Assembly: GCA_951394405.1 (NCBI GenBank)
Contig: OX596344.1
Location: 2,542,001-2,606,000 of the forward strand
Direction of reading: 5' to 3'
Length of the DNA: 64,000 nt
Source: Coprinellus micaceus
Lineage: Eukaryota; Basidiomycota; Agaricomycetes; Agaricales; Psathyrellaceae
Under the pieces are notes generated by a model. The model made no database searches. It saw only the letters and a list, made by a program, of their open reading frames with translations, and had not been told where the DNA came from. Shown in pieces: positions 62,586 to 64,000 of this stretch. The number at the start of each line of letters is the position of its first letter. The first letter of the stretch is position 1. Position numbers and translations under genes: made by a program.

Positions 62586-63942
62586 CTACGATACAGGTTC
62601 CTCAACCAACGAATTCTTTTCAATAAGCGGAAGTCCGAGGTTGTCCTCGAGAATAACACCATACCCGGCACAGCACTCTGCTACCCCCTCCAATGCCCCA
62701 GAAATTTCCCTGAGACGATCCACATCAATCTCCTCCAAGAGTCTTATCGTACGGAGGTTCGGGAATAACCTCTTCCATCGGACCTTGATTGCCCCAGACC
62801 ACCCCACGCAGTGAGTATCACGGTAGTGGTCGAATAGAGTCAAGGCCAAGAGTCGTGATTTGAGGCATGCGAATGACCACGGACCGGGACGCTGCTGCGA
62901 TCCTGGAATTCGTGATACTTGTCTGCGCATATGCCGCCAGGTGCAGTTCCTTCAGCAGAGGACACGACCGGACCACTACCGAAAGCATGTCCTTCAGATA
63001 CTTGTAAGGACTCAGGCGTAAGGTGGTCAACCGGCTCCCATGAATGCCGAGGAACTTCGCAAGGCGGTCAAGGTTGTTGCCGGTTTGCGGGTGATAGGGA
63101 AACGTCAAGGCTTCGAGGTTGGGGAAGACTGTGGAAGGCACGTCTGATAGGATGTCGACCTGATTCTGCCTCAAGATCCAGTGGCGGAGGGAGGGGTAGG
63201 ACTGTCGGTCCCACAATGAAATTTCCCCCAACCCCAAATCGGGCTCCTCAAGACTGTATATCATGTGAAAAGTCTCGAGATTAGGATGGCCGTTCAAGAA
63301 GTCGAGAAGGGAGGGGATTGGGATTGGGATGTCGTGCTCAGTCGCGCCTCTCCTCCAATGGAGGTGCTTTAGGTGTGGTGACAATACTTGGAGTGTGTCA
63401 AGGAGAGATACGCCTGGAGACGATCGGACCCCAAGAACTTCGAGGTTGGGTAATTTCGAAACTAGTTGAGAGATTCCACCCCCCGTGAGTTCGGGGTAAT
63501 ACTGGTTCTCTTCACTTCCGTCCGAGAATGTGAGGTCCAGTCGCCGCACGAAGGCACCTAGCAGTGCACCGATGACGAGGAGTTGAGGGTACGGAGTAGC
63601 GAGCTGACTTGTCTTCGTTTCCCTTCGTTGCCACCTTCAAAGCCTGATATAATTATTCGCTCGTACAAGAGTGGAGTGGCCACGGCATTCCAGTGTCGCG
63701 AAACTGCGCAGAGAGCTAGTTTCATTGCCTAGGGATAAATGGCGGATTAGAGACACTACGTTACACATAGGAGAGAGTGCACCTACCAATGACTCCTTGT
63801 AGCGTTGGTACGGTTGCCTCGATACATCTCTCCTCGATCCATGATAGTCTTGTATGAAACACACCAACGGGTCTGGCACTTTTGTCGCAATTACAAAGAT
63901 CTCGTGCCAAACTTCGCTTGGGGTCTCCAGGTACGCTGGCAT
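62586..63942 (-). pseudogene. F-box/LRR-like gene FB4, broken by two frame disruptions
   Basis: The exon 63787-63942 (ETPSEVWHEIFVIATKVPDP) and the intron to the next exon match FB1. Two lesions follow. In the Ser-rich linker a deletion relative to FB1 brings an in-frame TAG at 63558-63560, and LGAFVRRLDLTF continues in another frame. Near 62843-62847 one extra base after ITTLGL shifts the frame again, and LTLFDHY continues in the new frame down to 62586. Everything else is well preserved, so inactivation is recent or, less likely, due to sequencing errors. A truncated F-box peptide could still be made. Confidence 0.75.
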
Positions 63943-64000
63943 GTCCTTGGGTGTAGTCGGGCCTTGTTATGTGCTATACAAGGATTTCCACTATCGGGGT

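Noticed and set aside
1..64000. tRNA or rRNA genes
   Set aside because: No segment with convincing A and B boxes and cloverleaf pairing was found by eye; a tRNAscan-type search was not possible, so small RNA genes cannot be excluded.

Overview
The window is nuclear DNA of a filamentous fungus, most likely a mushroom-forming basidiomycete (Agaricomycetes). The signs are short GT-AG introns of about 50 to 70 bases in almost every gene, both strands used evenly, large expansions of F-box proteins, and typical fungal families (secreted DUF1996, fasciclin, protoglobin, MYND, PLC-like phosphodiesterase). No RNA gene or CRISPR array was recognised. Gene models were spliced by eye, using reading phase and comparison between paralogues inside the window.

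Region 1 (1-28 kb) is a duplicated accessory region. Two related genes with a PD-(D/E)XK-nuclease-like signature open the window (471-2210 and 2933-4768). They are followed by a family of F-box/beta-propeller genes: intact copies at 5180, 7405, 12907 and 24158, and broken copies at 14985, 25756 and about 26500-27860. A MYND zinc-finger gene (10220-12350) has a decayed partial copy at 16129-16553. Two arms of an old inverted duplication (12.8-15.2 kb and 24.2-26.4 kb) each kept a different member of an ancestral gene pair. Between the arms lie a secreted DUF1996 gene and two housekeeping genes facing apart: a TatD-type metal-dependent hydrolase and BRF1, the TFIIIB subunit of RNA polymerase III.

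Region 2 (29-46.5 kb) holds three tandem fasciclin-domain surface proteins, a membrane-anchored protoglobin, an MFS sugar-type transporter, an F-box protein with a probable upstream ORF, a divergent pair of secreted PLC-like phosphodiesterases, and a small Cys-rich two-span membrane protein.

Region 3 (46.5-64 kb) is a minus-strand family of F-box/LRR-like genes (FB1 to FB4). It is interrupted by a complete 8.6-kb non-LTR retrotransposon (48143-56787) with a perfect 16-bp target-site duplication and an open 1831-codon ORF2, and by a third PLC-like gene. FB4 is broken by two frame disruptions.

The main themes are repeated duplication and decay of F-box adaptor-like genes, which are probably variable substrate receptors of SCF ubiquitin ligases, and unusual exon architecture: 5-base microexons in two unrelated families, a start codon that is an exon by itself, and stepwise intron loss among PLC-like paralogues.
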